From Streptomyces sp. NRRL S-455 (lineage in GTDB: Bacteria; Actinomycetota; Actinomycetes; Streptomycetales; Streptomycetaceae), in assembly GCF_000717875.1 (NCBI RefSeq), contig NZ_JOCT01000030.1, positions 1-64,000 on the forward strand: a stretch of DNA of 64,000 nt, given 5' to 3'. Below the pieces are notes generated by a model, which did no database searches, was not told the DNA's origin, and saw only the letters and a program-made list of their open reading frames with translations. This document shows positions 9,601 to 16,680 of the stretch, one piece after another (the first letter of the stretch is position 1; every line of letters starts with the position of its first letter). A program made the position numbers and the translations under genes.

Positions 9601-10282
9601 CGTAGCCCGACTTCCACACCTCGGGCGCGCCGATCTGCTCCACGCTGACATCGAGGGATGCCTCCACCTTGCCGTCGAGCCAGATCTTGTCGATGCCCTC
9701 GCCGAGCCGCTTCGCGGCCTGCGCCGTGGGTTCGGTGCCGAGTGCGGGGGCGATGTCGGCCCAGAAGGCGGGCGACTTCTTCGCGCTCAGCGCGGCGCCG
9801 TCGATCGTGGGCAGCGCGAGCGTCCGGCGCGCGCCGTCGGGGGTCGCGCTGCCCTTCGTGTACGTCACGATCACCGGAGTGGTGCCGGTCTTCGCGTCCG
9901 CGTATCCCTGCCGCACGAGCTGGGTGACGTTGAACAGGGCCGGGTCGAGACGGCCCGCGTTCACCAGCGGGATCGCGTCCGCCGGCAGGACACTGACCTC
10001 GCCGTCCTTCTCGCTCGACACGAAGGTGGCGGCCGCACGCCCCTTGCCGCGCTGCACGTCGACGGCGTGCTTGCCGTCCGGGCCGACGCTGAGCGTCACG
10101 GTGTCGCCGGTGATGAGGGTGACGGTCTGCGTCTTCGTGGCTGCTGTCTCGGCGCTGCCCCGCGCGGGCGGGGCGTCCGGTGCGGTGACCCGCGGTCCGG
10201 AACCGGCCGTGGCGGGCGTGATCACGCCCGTGAGTAGTCCTGCCGCTCCTGCCACTGCCCAGAGGGCGTGGAGTCTTCGCAT
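6605..10282 (-). CDS. Large secreted subtilisin-like serine peptidase (S8 family)
   Basis: 1225 residues. An N-terminal signal peptide (about 1-26, ending ATA) and a propeptide of about 190 residues precede the S8 catalytic domain. The triad is visible: Asp in AVLDTGVDAGHPDL (about residue 235), His in GHGHGTHVAS (about 270) and Ser in NGTSMATPHVAG (about 445). The oxyanion Asn is in VIAAGNSGPSE. The roughly 750-residue C-terminal part contains Ig-like and PA-like segments (VKGKVAVVRVGAGATADEA, PLMTATGEDGAKLGALL), placed after the catalytic domain rather than inserted in it. It presumably degrades proteins outside the cell or in the wall. The start is supported by the signal peptide (MRRLHALWAVAGAAGLL) and a preceding GGGGAGGACG-type ribosome-binding site. 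Confidence 0.95.
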   Translation of the reverse strand: MRRLHALWAVAGAAGLLTGVITPATAGSGPRVTAPDAPPARGSAETAATKTQTVTLITGDTVTLSVGPDGKHAVDVQRGKGRAAATFVSSEKDGEVSVLPADAIPLVNAGRLDPALFNVTQLVRQGYADAKTGTTPVIVTYTKGSATPDGARRTLALPTIDGAALSAKKSPAFWADIAPALGTEPTAQAAKRLGEGIDKIWLDGKVEASLDVSVEQIGAPEVWKSGYDGKGVKVAVLDTGVDAGHPDLAGKIGETKSFVPDQAVRDGHGHGTHVASTIVGSGAASEGKRKGVAPGSELLVGKVLDNTGRGQDSWIIAGMEWAARSGAKIVSMSLGGTASGPSDVLSETVDELSASTGTLFVIAAGNSGPSEQTVGTPGIADSALTVGAVDKSDKLASFSSRGPRLGDSAVKPEITAPGAAITAARAAGTTMGTPVDEYYTTSNGTSMATPHVAGAAALVAQAHPGWTGQQIKQALASTAKKNTVNSVYEQGDGRVDAVRAVNQGVFATPALSFGRYEESDTGADSKDITYTNTTDKAVELKVASSLPEAALTADTVTVPPKGTTTVAVTVDPADEATGRYTGHITASADGVQVTTAIGFEKLAKTYDLKVSLVGRDGKPSTSASLFMLQELNGAYPETHGFLGSGYTFKVPAGTYSMASWISQRDAAGLEVATSVVGDPEIKVGKNTEVVLDARTAVEIKPKTKEDSEFQGFSTNWHREGPGTAWGLTYSQGWWTDRIYVAPTKKVTQGMFEFSSKFRLYAKELTASVTSPEKYALPLDYAQTSSGFPVKISGDRTVRAVDAGSGTAADFDGLDVKGKVAVVRVGAGATADEALANATAAGAGYVLAYQETPGYWISWVKSATIPLMTATGEDGAKLGALLKSGKKVNLRLKGTAVSPYVYNVMFPQTDAVSANQTYNLNSSNTVRQTVRYHAGRAGHVGKDAVYRFRPWQAADIATTSNVRLGTERTEYYNVSDSRIWHAVYPDTNASRPQWNSLRTFDKAGKLPAEDWLRQVVRPATSQQYGLSQRTGDKLTFTIPELSDSAPEHYGSVDNVQDTAKGTLYKDGQLVGDTALGGVGTFDVPAAKASYRLVLDARRTAGWAAYSTGTHTEWSFTSAHTDQRTPLPLLSVDYGVDGLDLLNRVDRKRKSALGLAVRTQSGSVTAADLKAWVSYDDGTSWKEVRVKRGQLELKHPKGAESVSLRVRAADRNGNAVDQTVLRAFGLK

Positions 10283-10760
10283 GGGTGGCGTCCTCCCCTG
10301 AACGCTGACAACGCTTCCGGCTGGTGAGCGGAAGCCAGTGATCAGAGTGAGCGCTGCGCGGAAATCAGCTCAAGGGAATCCTGTGGCCGAGGAGTGCCAA
10401 TGCCTTCTTCGGCCATGGGAATTGACGCTTTCCGTAGGTCCCGTCGTCGAACGTCCGTGTTCGCCCGGAGGGTGAGCTCGGGCCGCGCCCCCGCGAGCCC
10501 GGCCAGGCGGAACTGCCGGCCTGGAAGGAGCCTGCACAACCCCACCCTCGCCGAGTGACGGAGGAACAAGCAGGTCAACGAGCATGTCGTAGATCATTTA
10601 CGGGCCAGCCCTCAGTGCCGTATCAAGCAACGTCGGCCCTGGTTGTCGCCCGGCGGTGTCGGCTCGATCGAGCCGTTGCAGCAGATGGGCGGCGCCCATC
10701 CGGCTCCGGCGAGGACCTCTTCGGCGTCGATGCCTCGTTACAGATCCATGCCTGCCTGGG
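10283..10760. other. 478-bp stretch between the subtilase and hydrolase-like genes; no gene seen
   Basis: It contains the subtilase ribosome-binding site and probably its promoter near 10290-10350. The remaining short open frames on both strands have no recognisable features. Confidence 0.5.
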
Positions 10761-11498
10761 TCATGCCCCCAAGTCCTCCGTCACGGGCAGGCACTCGGCG
10801 AGCAGGTCGACGACGTCGCGCCAGGCTCGCTGCGCGTGCTGTGGGTGGTACCCGACACCGGGGACCACGGGGTGGTCGACCGGCGGGTGGTGGAAGGCGT
10901 GCAAGGCGCCGCCATAGATCGCGAGGCGCCAGTCGACGCCCGCGGCCTGCATCTCAGCGGTGAACACGTTTCGTTGCGCGGGCGGCATGATCGGGTCTTC
11001 CGATCCGACCCCGGCCCACACCGGGCAGCGGATGCGCGCTGCCTCGCCCGGTCGGCCCGTGGTAGTTGCGTTGACTGTCCCGATCGCGCGCAGGTTGACG
11101 CCGCCTCGCCCGAGTTCCAGCGCGATGGCGCCCCCGGTGCCGTAGCCGATGGCGGCGATCCGGTCGGGGTCGGTCCGGGGCTCGGTGCGCAACTCGTCGA
11201 GTGCCGCGTGGCCGATGCGCCGCATCCGGTCGGGATCAGCGAGCAGTGGCATGCAACGGGCCAGCATCTCCTCGGGGTCACCCACATAGCGCCCGCCGTG
11301 AAGGTCGAAGGCCAGCGCTACATATCCCAGCTCGGCGAGAGCATCGGCCCGGCGGCGCTCGACGTCGCTGAGCCCCATGCCCTCTGGTCCGAGCAGCACT
11401 GCGGGCCGGCGGTCGACACCGGCCGGGAGCGCGAGGTGCCCGGTCATCGTCAAACCGTCGGCCGGGTACTCGACCGTACGCGTCGTAATCGTCGTCAT
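10761..11498 (-). CDS. Dienelactone hydrolase-family protein lacking the usual nucleophile
   Basis: 245 residues from ATG at 11498 (MTTITTRTVEYPADG). The alpha/beta-hydrolase fold is clear: PAVLLGPEGMGL, DLHGGRYVGD, the nucleophile-elbow region IAAIGYGTGGAIAL, an acid loop GVGSEDPIMPP and a His loop GGALHAFHHP. In the dienelactone hydrolase family the elbow is G-x-C-x-G-G, with Cys as nucleophile. Here that position is Gly (GYGTGG), while Asp and His are kept. The protein may be inactive as a hydrolase or have another role. It is divergent from the metallophosphoesterase gene at 11681. Confidence 0.8.
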   Translation of the reverse strand: MTTITTRTVEYPADGLTMTGHLALPAGVDRRPAVLLGPEGMGLSDVERRRADALAELGYVALAFDLHGGRYVGDPEEMLARCMPLLADPDRMRRIGHAALDELRTEPRTDPDRIAAIGYGTGGAIALELGRGGVNLRAIGTVNATTTGRPGEAARIRCPVWAGVGSEDPIMPPAQRNVFTAEMQAAGVDWRLAIYGGALHAFHHPPVDHPVVPGVGYHPQHAQRAWRDVVDLLAECLPVTEDLGA

Positions 11499-11680
11499 GA
11501 GACCGGACCGTAGTGATCTTCGAGCCCGGTCCGGCCGGTGTTCTGCCGCTGGCAGAACAGCGGTGTCCCTCTGAAATACGGGACGGGCCCCAGGGGCCGC
11601 GCCCATGACCGCCGGTCCGGTCGGCTCCAGGGTGACCGGATACAGTGCGCGGAACGACAGCCTGGTCAGGGAGGCGAAGC

Positions 11681-12901
11681 GTGACCGACACCAGCAGTAC
11701 CCGGCCCGCCGAGGGTGAAGCGCAAGCGCCGCGGCAGAGCCGACTGCACCGCCTGATGCGCTACATCCCCCTGATCGCGCCCGTCCTTCTCTGGGCCGTG
11801 CCCTGCTGGGTGCTCCTGTACGCCGGCCAGCGCTGGCCGCTGCCCGTCACGCTGGCCGGCACCGTCCTGTTCGCCCTCGGCCTCATATGCATGCCGCTCG
11901 CGATGGCGCGCGGCCACGGCAGGCGTCAGCAGGACCGGGCGGCGATCCTCGGTGACACCCTGCTGGGCACCAGCTGGGTTCTGTTCACCTGGTCCGTGCT
12001 GCTCGGCGTCCTGTTGCGGCTCGCCCTGACCGTGGCCGGCGTCGGAGTGAGTCAGGACCGGGCCCGCATCGTCACGTGGGCTGTCCTCGGTGTCACCGCC
12101 GTACTGCTCGGCTGGGGGTACACCGAGGCCCGCCGCGTGCCCCGCGTGCGCCGACTCGACGTGCACCTCCCGCGACTGGGTGCCGGGCTGGACGGCACCC
12201 GTGTCGTCCTCATCACCGACACCCACTACGGCCCACTCGACCGCGCTCGCTGGTCGGCACGGGTATGCGAGACGGTGAACACTCTGGAAGCCGACCTGGT
12301 CTGCCACACCGGCGACATCGCGGACGGCACGGCCGATCGCCGCCGCGCCCAGGCCGCGCCGCTCGGAACCGTTCGGGCGACCCGGGGCCGTGTCTACGTC
12401 ACCGGCAACCACGAGTACTACAGCGAGGCCCAGGGCTGGGTCGACCTGATGGACGAGCTGGGCTGGGAGCCGCTACGCAACCGCCATCTGCTGCTCGAAC
12501 GCGGGGGCGACACCCTCGTGGTCGCCGGTGTGGACGACGTGACCGCCGAGTCCTCGGGCGTGGCAGGCCACCGTGCCCACCTCGCCGGAGCCCTGGCCGG
12601 CGCCGACCCGGACCTGCCCGTCCTGCTGCTGGCGCACCAGCCCAAGTTCATCGACCGAGCCGCGGCCGCCGGCGTCGACCTCCAACTCTCCGGCCACACC
12701 CACGGCGGCCAGATCTGGCCCTTCCACCACCTCGTCCGCATCGACCAGCCCGCCCTCGCCGGCCTCAGCCACCACGGATCCCGGACTCTCCTCTACACCA
12801 GCCGCGGAACCGGCTTCTGGGGCCCGCCGTTCCGCCTCTTCGCCCCCAGCGAGATCACCCTGCTCGTGCTCCGCGCCCCGCACCTCCCCACCTCGATGTA
12901 G
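11681..12901 (+). CDS. Membrane-anchored metallophosphoesterase (calcineurin-like)
   Basis: 406 residues from GTG at 11681, chosen for the GGGAGGCGAAG ribosome-binding site just upstream. Four hydrophobic segments fill about residues 25-150 (IPLIAPVLLWAVPCWVLLY, VTLAGTVLFALGLICM, SWVLFTWSVLLGVLLRL, VTWAVLGVTAVLLGWGY). The catalytic domain follows with all metal-binding motifs: ITDTHYG (DxH), TGDIADG (GDx), GNHEYY (GNHE), an internal His in LLAHQPKF, and SGHTHGGQ (GHTH). It belongs to the YaeI/YkuE-like group of membrane phosphodiesterases. The natural substrate is not evident from the sequence. Confidence 0.9.
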   Translation: MTDTSSTRPAEGEAQAPRQSRLHRLMRYIPLIAPVLLWAVPCWVLLYAGQRWPLPVTLAGTVLFALGLICMPLAMARGHGRRQQDRAAILGDTLLGTSWVLFTWSVLLGVLLRLALTVAGVGVSQDRARIVTWAVLGVTAVLLGWGYTEARRVPRVRRLDVHLPRLGAGLDGTRVVLITDTHYGPLDRARWSARVCETVNTLEADLVCHTGDIADGTADRRRAQAAPLGTVRATRGRVYVTGNHEYYSEAQGWVDLMDELGWEPLRNRHLLLERGGDTLVVAGVDDVTAESSGVAGHRAHLAGALAGADPDLPVLLLAHQPKFIDRAAAAGVDLQLSGHTHGGQIWPFHHLVRIDQPALAGLSHHGSRTLLYTSRGTGFWGPPFRLFAPSEITLLVLRAPHLPTSM

Positions 12902-12959
12902 CACTCGACGGCTCGACCGTGCGCCCGCACACGGCATCGTCCTGCCAAGAGGGGGCCCC

Positions 12960-13410
12960 GGGGTCAGAGATCGAGGCGCTGCTGGGCGGCGACCTCTGGC
13001 TGCGCTCGGCGGCCCACTCCAACGCGATGACCCAGCGGCTGTACGAGGCGGTGCGCCGACTGCCGGGGCCTGGACGTCCCCGCCCGGTGCAGGCCAACCA
13101 GATCTTCGCCGTCCTGCCGCCGGCCGTCACCGAGCGTCTCCAGAAGCGTTTCCGCTTCTACACCTGGGACGTGCAGGCCGACGAGGTCCGCTGGATGACC
13201 TCCTCGACACCGAGGGCGACGTTTGACGCGTTCGCGGCGGCGATTGCGGAGGAGCTGGCGGCTGAGCGAGGCCAAGGGCCGGCGGCCGCGCTGACCACGG
13301 CCGAGCGCGAGGAACTGGAGCAACTGCGCCGCAGGGTCCGCGAAATGGAAGAGACGATCGAAGTGCTGGGGAAAGAGCCCGCCTTCTCCGCGAACCGCGG
13401 GACGAAGTAG
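12960..13410 (+). pseudogene. Remnant: threonine aldolase C-terminus fused to an IS3-type OrfA C-terminus
   Basis: From about 12962 to 13275 the plus strand encodes the C-terminal end of a low-specificity L-threonine aldolase (DDLWLR-like start, AAHSNAMTQRLYEAV, PVQANQIFAVLP, KRFRFYTWD, VRWMTS). Within it two compensating single-base shifts are apparent: restoring one T near 13203 and removing one from the TTT near 13226 gives SFDTEGDVDAF, typical of the family. From about 13290 to the stop at 13410 the frame resembles the coiled-coil C-terminus of an IS3-family OrfA (LTTAEREELEQLRRRVREM, EVLGKEPAFSANRG). No start codon, N-terminal domain or second transposase frame remains. Confidence 0.65.
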
Positions 13411-13479
13411 CCGGCGGCGGAAGCCTGGGAGGTCGACACCGGCCGCTGGGCCCGACCAAGCCGTCTCGAGGAGTCGGGC

Positions 13480-13869
13480 TCAGCGGGCGGCGCGCTCCCG
13501 GGTGGTGCGGCGCAGTCCGATGAGTTCGGCGACCGCCTCCAGCCAGCGGGCCACGACCTCGTCGCCCTCCACGGGCCGGGCCACCGACTCGGCCGCATCC
13601 AGCCAGCCCCGCACCAGGTCCGAGGCCGTCGGCTCGGGCAGCAGCTCCGGCAGCCGGGCGGTGTAGCCGGTGCCACCGCTGCGGACGGTCCTGCCGAGGA
13701 ACGCCACCGAGCGGGGCTGGACTCCGAGGCGGTCGAGCGCGACCGCGGCGCCCACGGCTCCGTCGCCGAACAGGGCGGTGCGACGTGGGCCCTGGGAACC
13801 GATGCCGTAGCGCAGGAGCATGGCGACATCGGCCAGTACTGACTCATCGTCGCTCTTGCCGGGGTTCAT
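13480..13869 (-). CDS. Hypothetical protein, last gene of the WXG100/protease/inhibitor set
   Basis: 129 residues from ATG at 13869, with GGAGGTACCG as ribosome-binding site. I do not recognise the family. It is soluble, without a signal peptide or membrane segment, and mostly helical by composition (LADVAMLLRYGIG, DLVRGWLDAAESV, WLEAVAELIGLRR). It starts 17 bp after the stop of the chagasin-like gene, so it is probably co-transcribed and may take part in the same system, for instance as a chaperone or second immunity factor. That role is inference from position only. Confidence 0.7.
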   Translation of the reverse strand: MNPGKSDDESVLADVAMLLRYGIGSQGPRRTALFGDGAVGAAVALDRLGVQPRSVAFLGRTVRSGGTGYTARLPELLPEPTASDLVRGWLDAAESVARPVEGDEVVARWLEAVAELIGLRRTTRERAAR

Positions 13870-13886
13870 CGGTACCTCCGTTCCGG

Positions 13887-14348
13887 TCACCGCACGGTGA
13901 CCGTGTAGATGAAGTACGCCGGGTCGTTGCCGGGGCTGCCCGTCGCGGGGCGGCCGTCGCCGCCGGGGCACTGGCCCAGCACGCAGTAGCTCATTTTGAT
14001 CTTCGTGGTGCCCGCGGCAACGGCCTGGAAGGTGAAGGTCTGCGTACCAGCACCACCCCCGTCGGAACCGCTGTCGCCCTCGAAGTCGTCCTCCCGGCCG
14101 CCCTCCTGGCGCACCGTGGCACGGTCGGGACCGGGGCGCGCGATGCTCCAGTCCTGGCCTGTCGAGGGGTTGGCCGGGAGTGTCAGCTCGAACGTGTCGC
14201 CCGCGTCCACCTCGATGGACCGGTCTTCGGCCCCGAACGTCTCGGGGCCGAAGAGGCCGCACCCGGACAGCATCACGACCGTCAACGGCAGGGCCAGGGC
14301 GGCGGACAGGCGGTGGCTGGGCTTCACAGGGATCGGCGTTCCGTTCAC
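13887..14348 (-). CDS. Chagasin-like (I42 family) cysteine-protease inhibitor lipoprotein
   Basis: About 153 residues. GTG at 14348 overlaps the stop of the upstream gene (GTGA), which suggests translational coupling; a second GTG at 14327 is also possible. A lipoprotein signal (LPLTVVMLSGC) puts the protein on the outer face of the membrane. The body matches the chagasin/I42 fold: an AGDTFELTLPANPSTGQDW strand-loop with the NP[ST]TG-type loop L2, a Gly-rich segment followed by TQTFTFQAVAAGTTKIKMSY, and a final YFIYTVTVR strand. A clear RPW loop is not seen. I42 proteins inhibit papain-like cysteine peptidases, which fits the papain-like domain encoded by the overlapping upstream gene. Confidence 0.8.
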   Translation of the reverse strand: MNGTPIPVKPSHRLSAALALPLTVVMLSGCGLFGPETFGAEDRSIEVDAGDTFELTLPANPSTGQDWSIARPGPDRATVRQEGGREDDFEGDSGSDGGGAGTQTFTFQAVAAGTTKIKMSYCVLGQCPGGDGRPATGSPGNDPAYFIYTVTVR

Positions 14349-15961
14349 TGGGCGGGCAGGTGGACGCCGTAGGCGTCGGGCAGGTCCTTGTCGGAGGCTT
14401 TGCCCATGTTGCCGTTGACGAAGTCGTCCTCGCTGACCCACGTGGTCGTTCCCCAAGGGTTGTAGACCTGCAGCATGTCGCCCTCCTGGCCGATGATCAT
14501 CATGGAATGACCGACCCGGTCACCGTCCTCGTCCTCGCCCTCGACACCGATCGGTACCGGTCTGCCCTCGGCGACGGCCCGCTGGATGTCGGGCAGCGCG
14601 TCCCGGCGGTCGTCCGCGCTCCTGATCTCCTGGAACTCGTACTCGCCGCCCGTGTGCGGACTGATCTCCTTGTTGGAGATCTCGGTCTTGCCGTCGTTGT
14701 CCATGCCGTCGGGTGTCGAGCCGAAGGGGAAGTCGTACGCGTCGTTTCCGTCGCCTTCGTCATGCATCCGCAGCTGCTCGTCGCGCAACCGCTCCCGGAA
14801 GGCGTCAGGGTCGTCCTCCTGACCGGACGGACCGCCGGTGAGTTCGAGAGCGTACACCGGATCGACCATGGCGCGCCCGGTGACGACGGTCGACGGCACG
14901 CAGGTGTTGCCTTCCTGCGACCACCTCTCGCCCTTGAACGTCTGTTGGTCCGTGTTGTGGTTTGAACCCTCGTTGGGGCCACTGGTGTTGACCCCCTCGT
15001 CCTTCATGCTGTCCCCGGCCGTGGTGACCGGCGTCAAGTGCCGCTGCAGCCAGTCCGGGTCCTTGCCGTGGATCTTGTCGCGGAACTCGCCGACCTCCTT
15101 GACGTCGTACCCGGCGGCCAGCGCCTTCACCAGGTAGGCACGTTCCTGCGGGGTCTGCGCCTCGGCGAGCATCCGCTCGAACTCGGCCTCCTCGCGGGCG
15201 TCGAGGCGCTCCATCGCGCGGCCCGAGCGCTCCAGGTCGTTCGCGGTCAGCAGCTCGTTCATCTCCGCCGGGCCGCCGGGGCCCGCGATGTCGGCGAGCA
15301 CGAGGCGGTCCGCGGCGGAGATGTTGTCGGTCTTCATCTGGCCCGCCCGGGCCTCGGACGCCAGCTTGTTGAGATCGCGCGCCGCGGCCCGCGCCGCGTC
15401 GTCGGCCACCTCCGCTGCGGCGTGCATCGCCTTGGCGCCCGCGGCCGCGATGCTCCGGGCCCGCAGCCGCTCCGCCTCCTCGGCGTCCTTCTCCACCATG
15501 TCGTCGAAGAAGCCGTCCTCACCGCCGAGCATGCCGAGCGCCTCGCGCAACTGCTCGCGGCCGCCCTTGTCCTGGGCCTTGGCGTCGGTCAGCGCGTCGG
15601 CCAGGCGGTACAGGGCTCCGGCCGCGCCGCTGAACGCCTGCTCCATCTGCTCGGCGGAGCGGGCCGCCGCCATCACCACCTCGGACGCCCGCGCCCCGGT
15701 GCTGCCCACCCAGGCGTCGGGGAGGCCCTCGTTGGCGACCTTCAGCACCCGCCGGTGCACGTCGGCGACGTCGTCGATCTGTTGGCGATAGGTCTTGGCG
15801 AGACCCTCGAGGATCCCGGGTTCACCGACCGGCGCCGAGACGCCCAGGGCGTTGTTGATGGCCCCGATGAGATCGTTCTTGCTGTCGGCCGAGGAGATGG
15901 AGTCGTAGTGCTCGGCGAGCTTCTGGCGGCGGTCGGTGGTGGATTCGCCTGCGTCGGGCAT
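14345..15961 (-). CDS. Putative type VII-associated effector: helical N-terminus with papain-like C-terminal cysteine protease domain
   Basis: 538 residues from ATG at 15961. Residues 1 to about 330 are Ala-rich helices resembling the long WXG/ESX-type N-terminal regions of type VII substrates, with no signal peptide. The C-terminal domain shows a cysteine-peptidase order: Cys in EGNTCVPST (about residue 353), His in VGHSMMIIGQ (about 483) and Asn in QVYNPWGTT (about 500), matching papain/C39-like catalytic Cys-His-Asn. Between them is an acidic region rich in Asp and Gly. It lies between a WXG100-like gene (65 bp upstream) and an overlapping inhibitor gene. The inferred role is a secreted protease toxin or processing peptidase; the exact peptidase family is unassigned. 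Confidence 0.7.
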   Translation of the reverse strand: MPDAGESTTDRRQKLAEHYDSISSADSKNDLIGAINNALGVSAPVGEPGILEGLAKTYRQQIDDVADVHRRVLKVANEGLPDAWVGSTGARASEVVMAAARSAEQMEQAFSGAAGALYRLADALTDAKAQDKGGREQLREALGMLGGEDGFFDDMVEKDAEEAERLRARSIAAAGAKAMHAAAEVADDAARAAARDLNKLASEARAGQMKTDNISAADRLVLADIAGPGGPAEMNELLTANDLERSGRAMERLDAREEAEFERMLAEAQTPQERAYLVKALAAGYDVKEVGEFRDKIHGKDPDWLQRHLTPVTTAGDSMKDEGVNTSGPNEGSNHNTDQQTFKGERWSQEGNTCVPSTVVTGRAMVDPVYALELTGGPSGQEDDPDAFRERLRDEQLRMHDEGDGNDAYDFPFGSTPDGMDNDGKTEISNKEISPHTGGEYEFQEIRSADDRRDALPDIQRAVAEGRPVPIGVEGEDEDGDRVGHSMMIIGQEGDMLQVYNPWGTTTWVSEDDFVNGNMGKASDKDLPDAYGVHLPAQ

Positions 15962-16025
15962 GACGATGCGGCCTTCTGTCGAAGTGAGGGCAGGAGTGTG
16001 GACTCGTACGCGGTACGAAGGACGC

Positions 16026-16451
16026 TCAGCCGAAGTCGGACAGGCCGCGCGGCGGCGTGCCGGGCGCGGGCATGGTGCGGTGGCCCGGCGCGGGAGCATC
16101 CCCCGTGGGCGCGGGCATCGTCGTCAAGCCCTCGCCGCCGGCCGCGCTCATGCCCCGGATGGAGGCGTGCTCGGCTCCCTGGTAGTTCGCCTTGGACACC
16201 CGCACCTTGTCGGCCAGTTCGTGCAGGGCACTCTCCAGGACCTCGGCCTCTGCCTGCCAGTCACCGGCGAAGTTGTTGTAAGCGGGGCCCGCGTCGGAGC
16301 CGCCGAGTGCGTCCGAGGTGTAGCAGGCGGTGTCCTTGACCGCCCTGGCGATGGCACCGACGTCGTCCCCCGCCGTGTCGAGTGTCTGCGCCTCTGTGTC
16401 CATCGCGCTCGTCTGGAGGCGATAGCCCCCGGCGCGCCCGTGCACGGTCAT
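16026..16451 (-). CDS. WXG100/ESX-type small secreted protein
   Basis: 141 residues from ATG at 16451. It is a helical hairpin in the style of WXG100 proteins: helix 1 (TLDTAGDDVGAIARAV), a turn region with GPAYNNFAGDW, and helix 2 (AEVLESALHELADKVRVSKANY). The last 40 residues are Pro/Ala-rich and disordered, with a repeated MPAP motif. There is no signal peptide, as expected for type VII substrates. It is first in a minus-strand set with the cysteine-protease-domain protein and its inhibitor, and probably pairs with the N-terminal region of the former. No EccC or other type VII machinery gene is present in the window. Confidence 0.75.
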   Translation of the reverse strand: MTVHGRAGGYRLQTSAMDTEAQTLDTAGDDVGAIARAVKDTACYTSDALGGSDAGPAYNNFAGDWQAEAEVLESALHELADKVRVSKANYQGAEHASIRGMSAAGGEGLTTMPAPTGDAPAPGHRTMPAPGTPPRGLSDFG

Positions 16452-16680
16452 GTCCGGCCCCCGTCTTTATGATCTTGCGGGCGTAATGTAGCAGGGGGCC
16501 GTGACATGAACGCAACGACCTTCACCGCCCCCGCACAACAGGGTTGAAGGCCACGACCAACTGGCGAACTCTGTGTTGCGGGGCGCCCCGGACCCCCCGG
16601 GGGACGGTCCCCGGGAGACCCTCCGGGACGAGCACCTGCTACATGGCCGTCGAGGCCTGCAGCGGCTCCGGGACGTCGCC

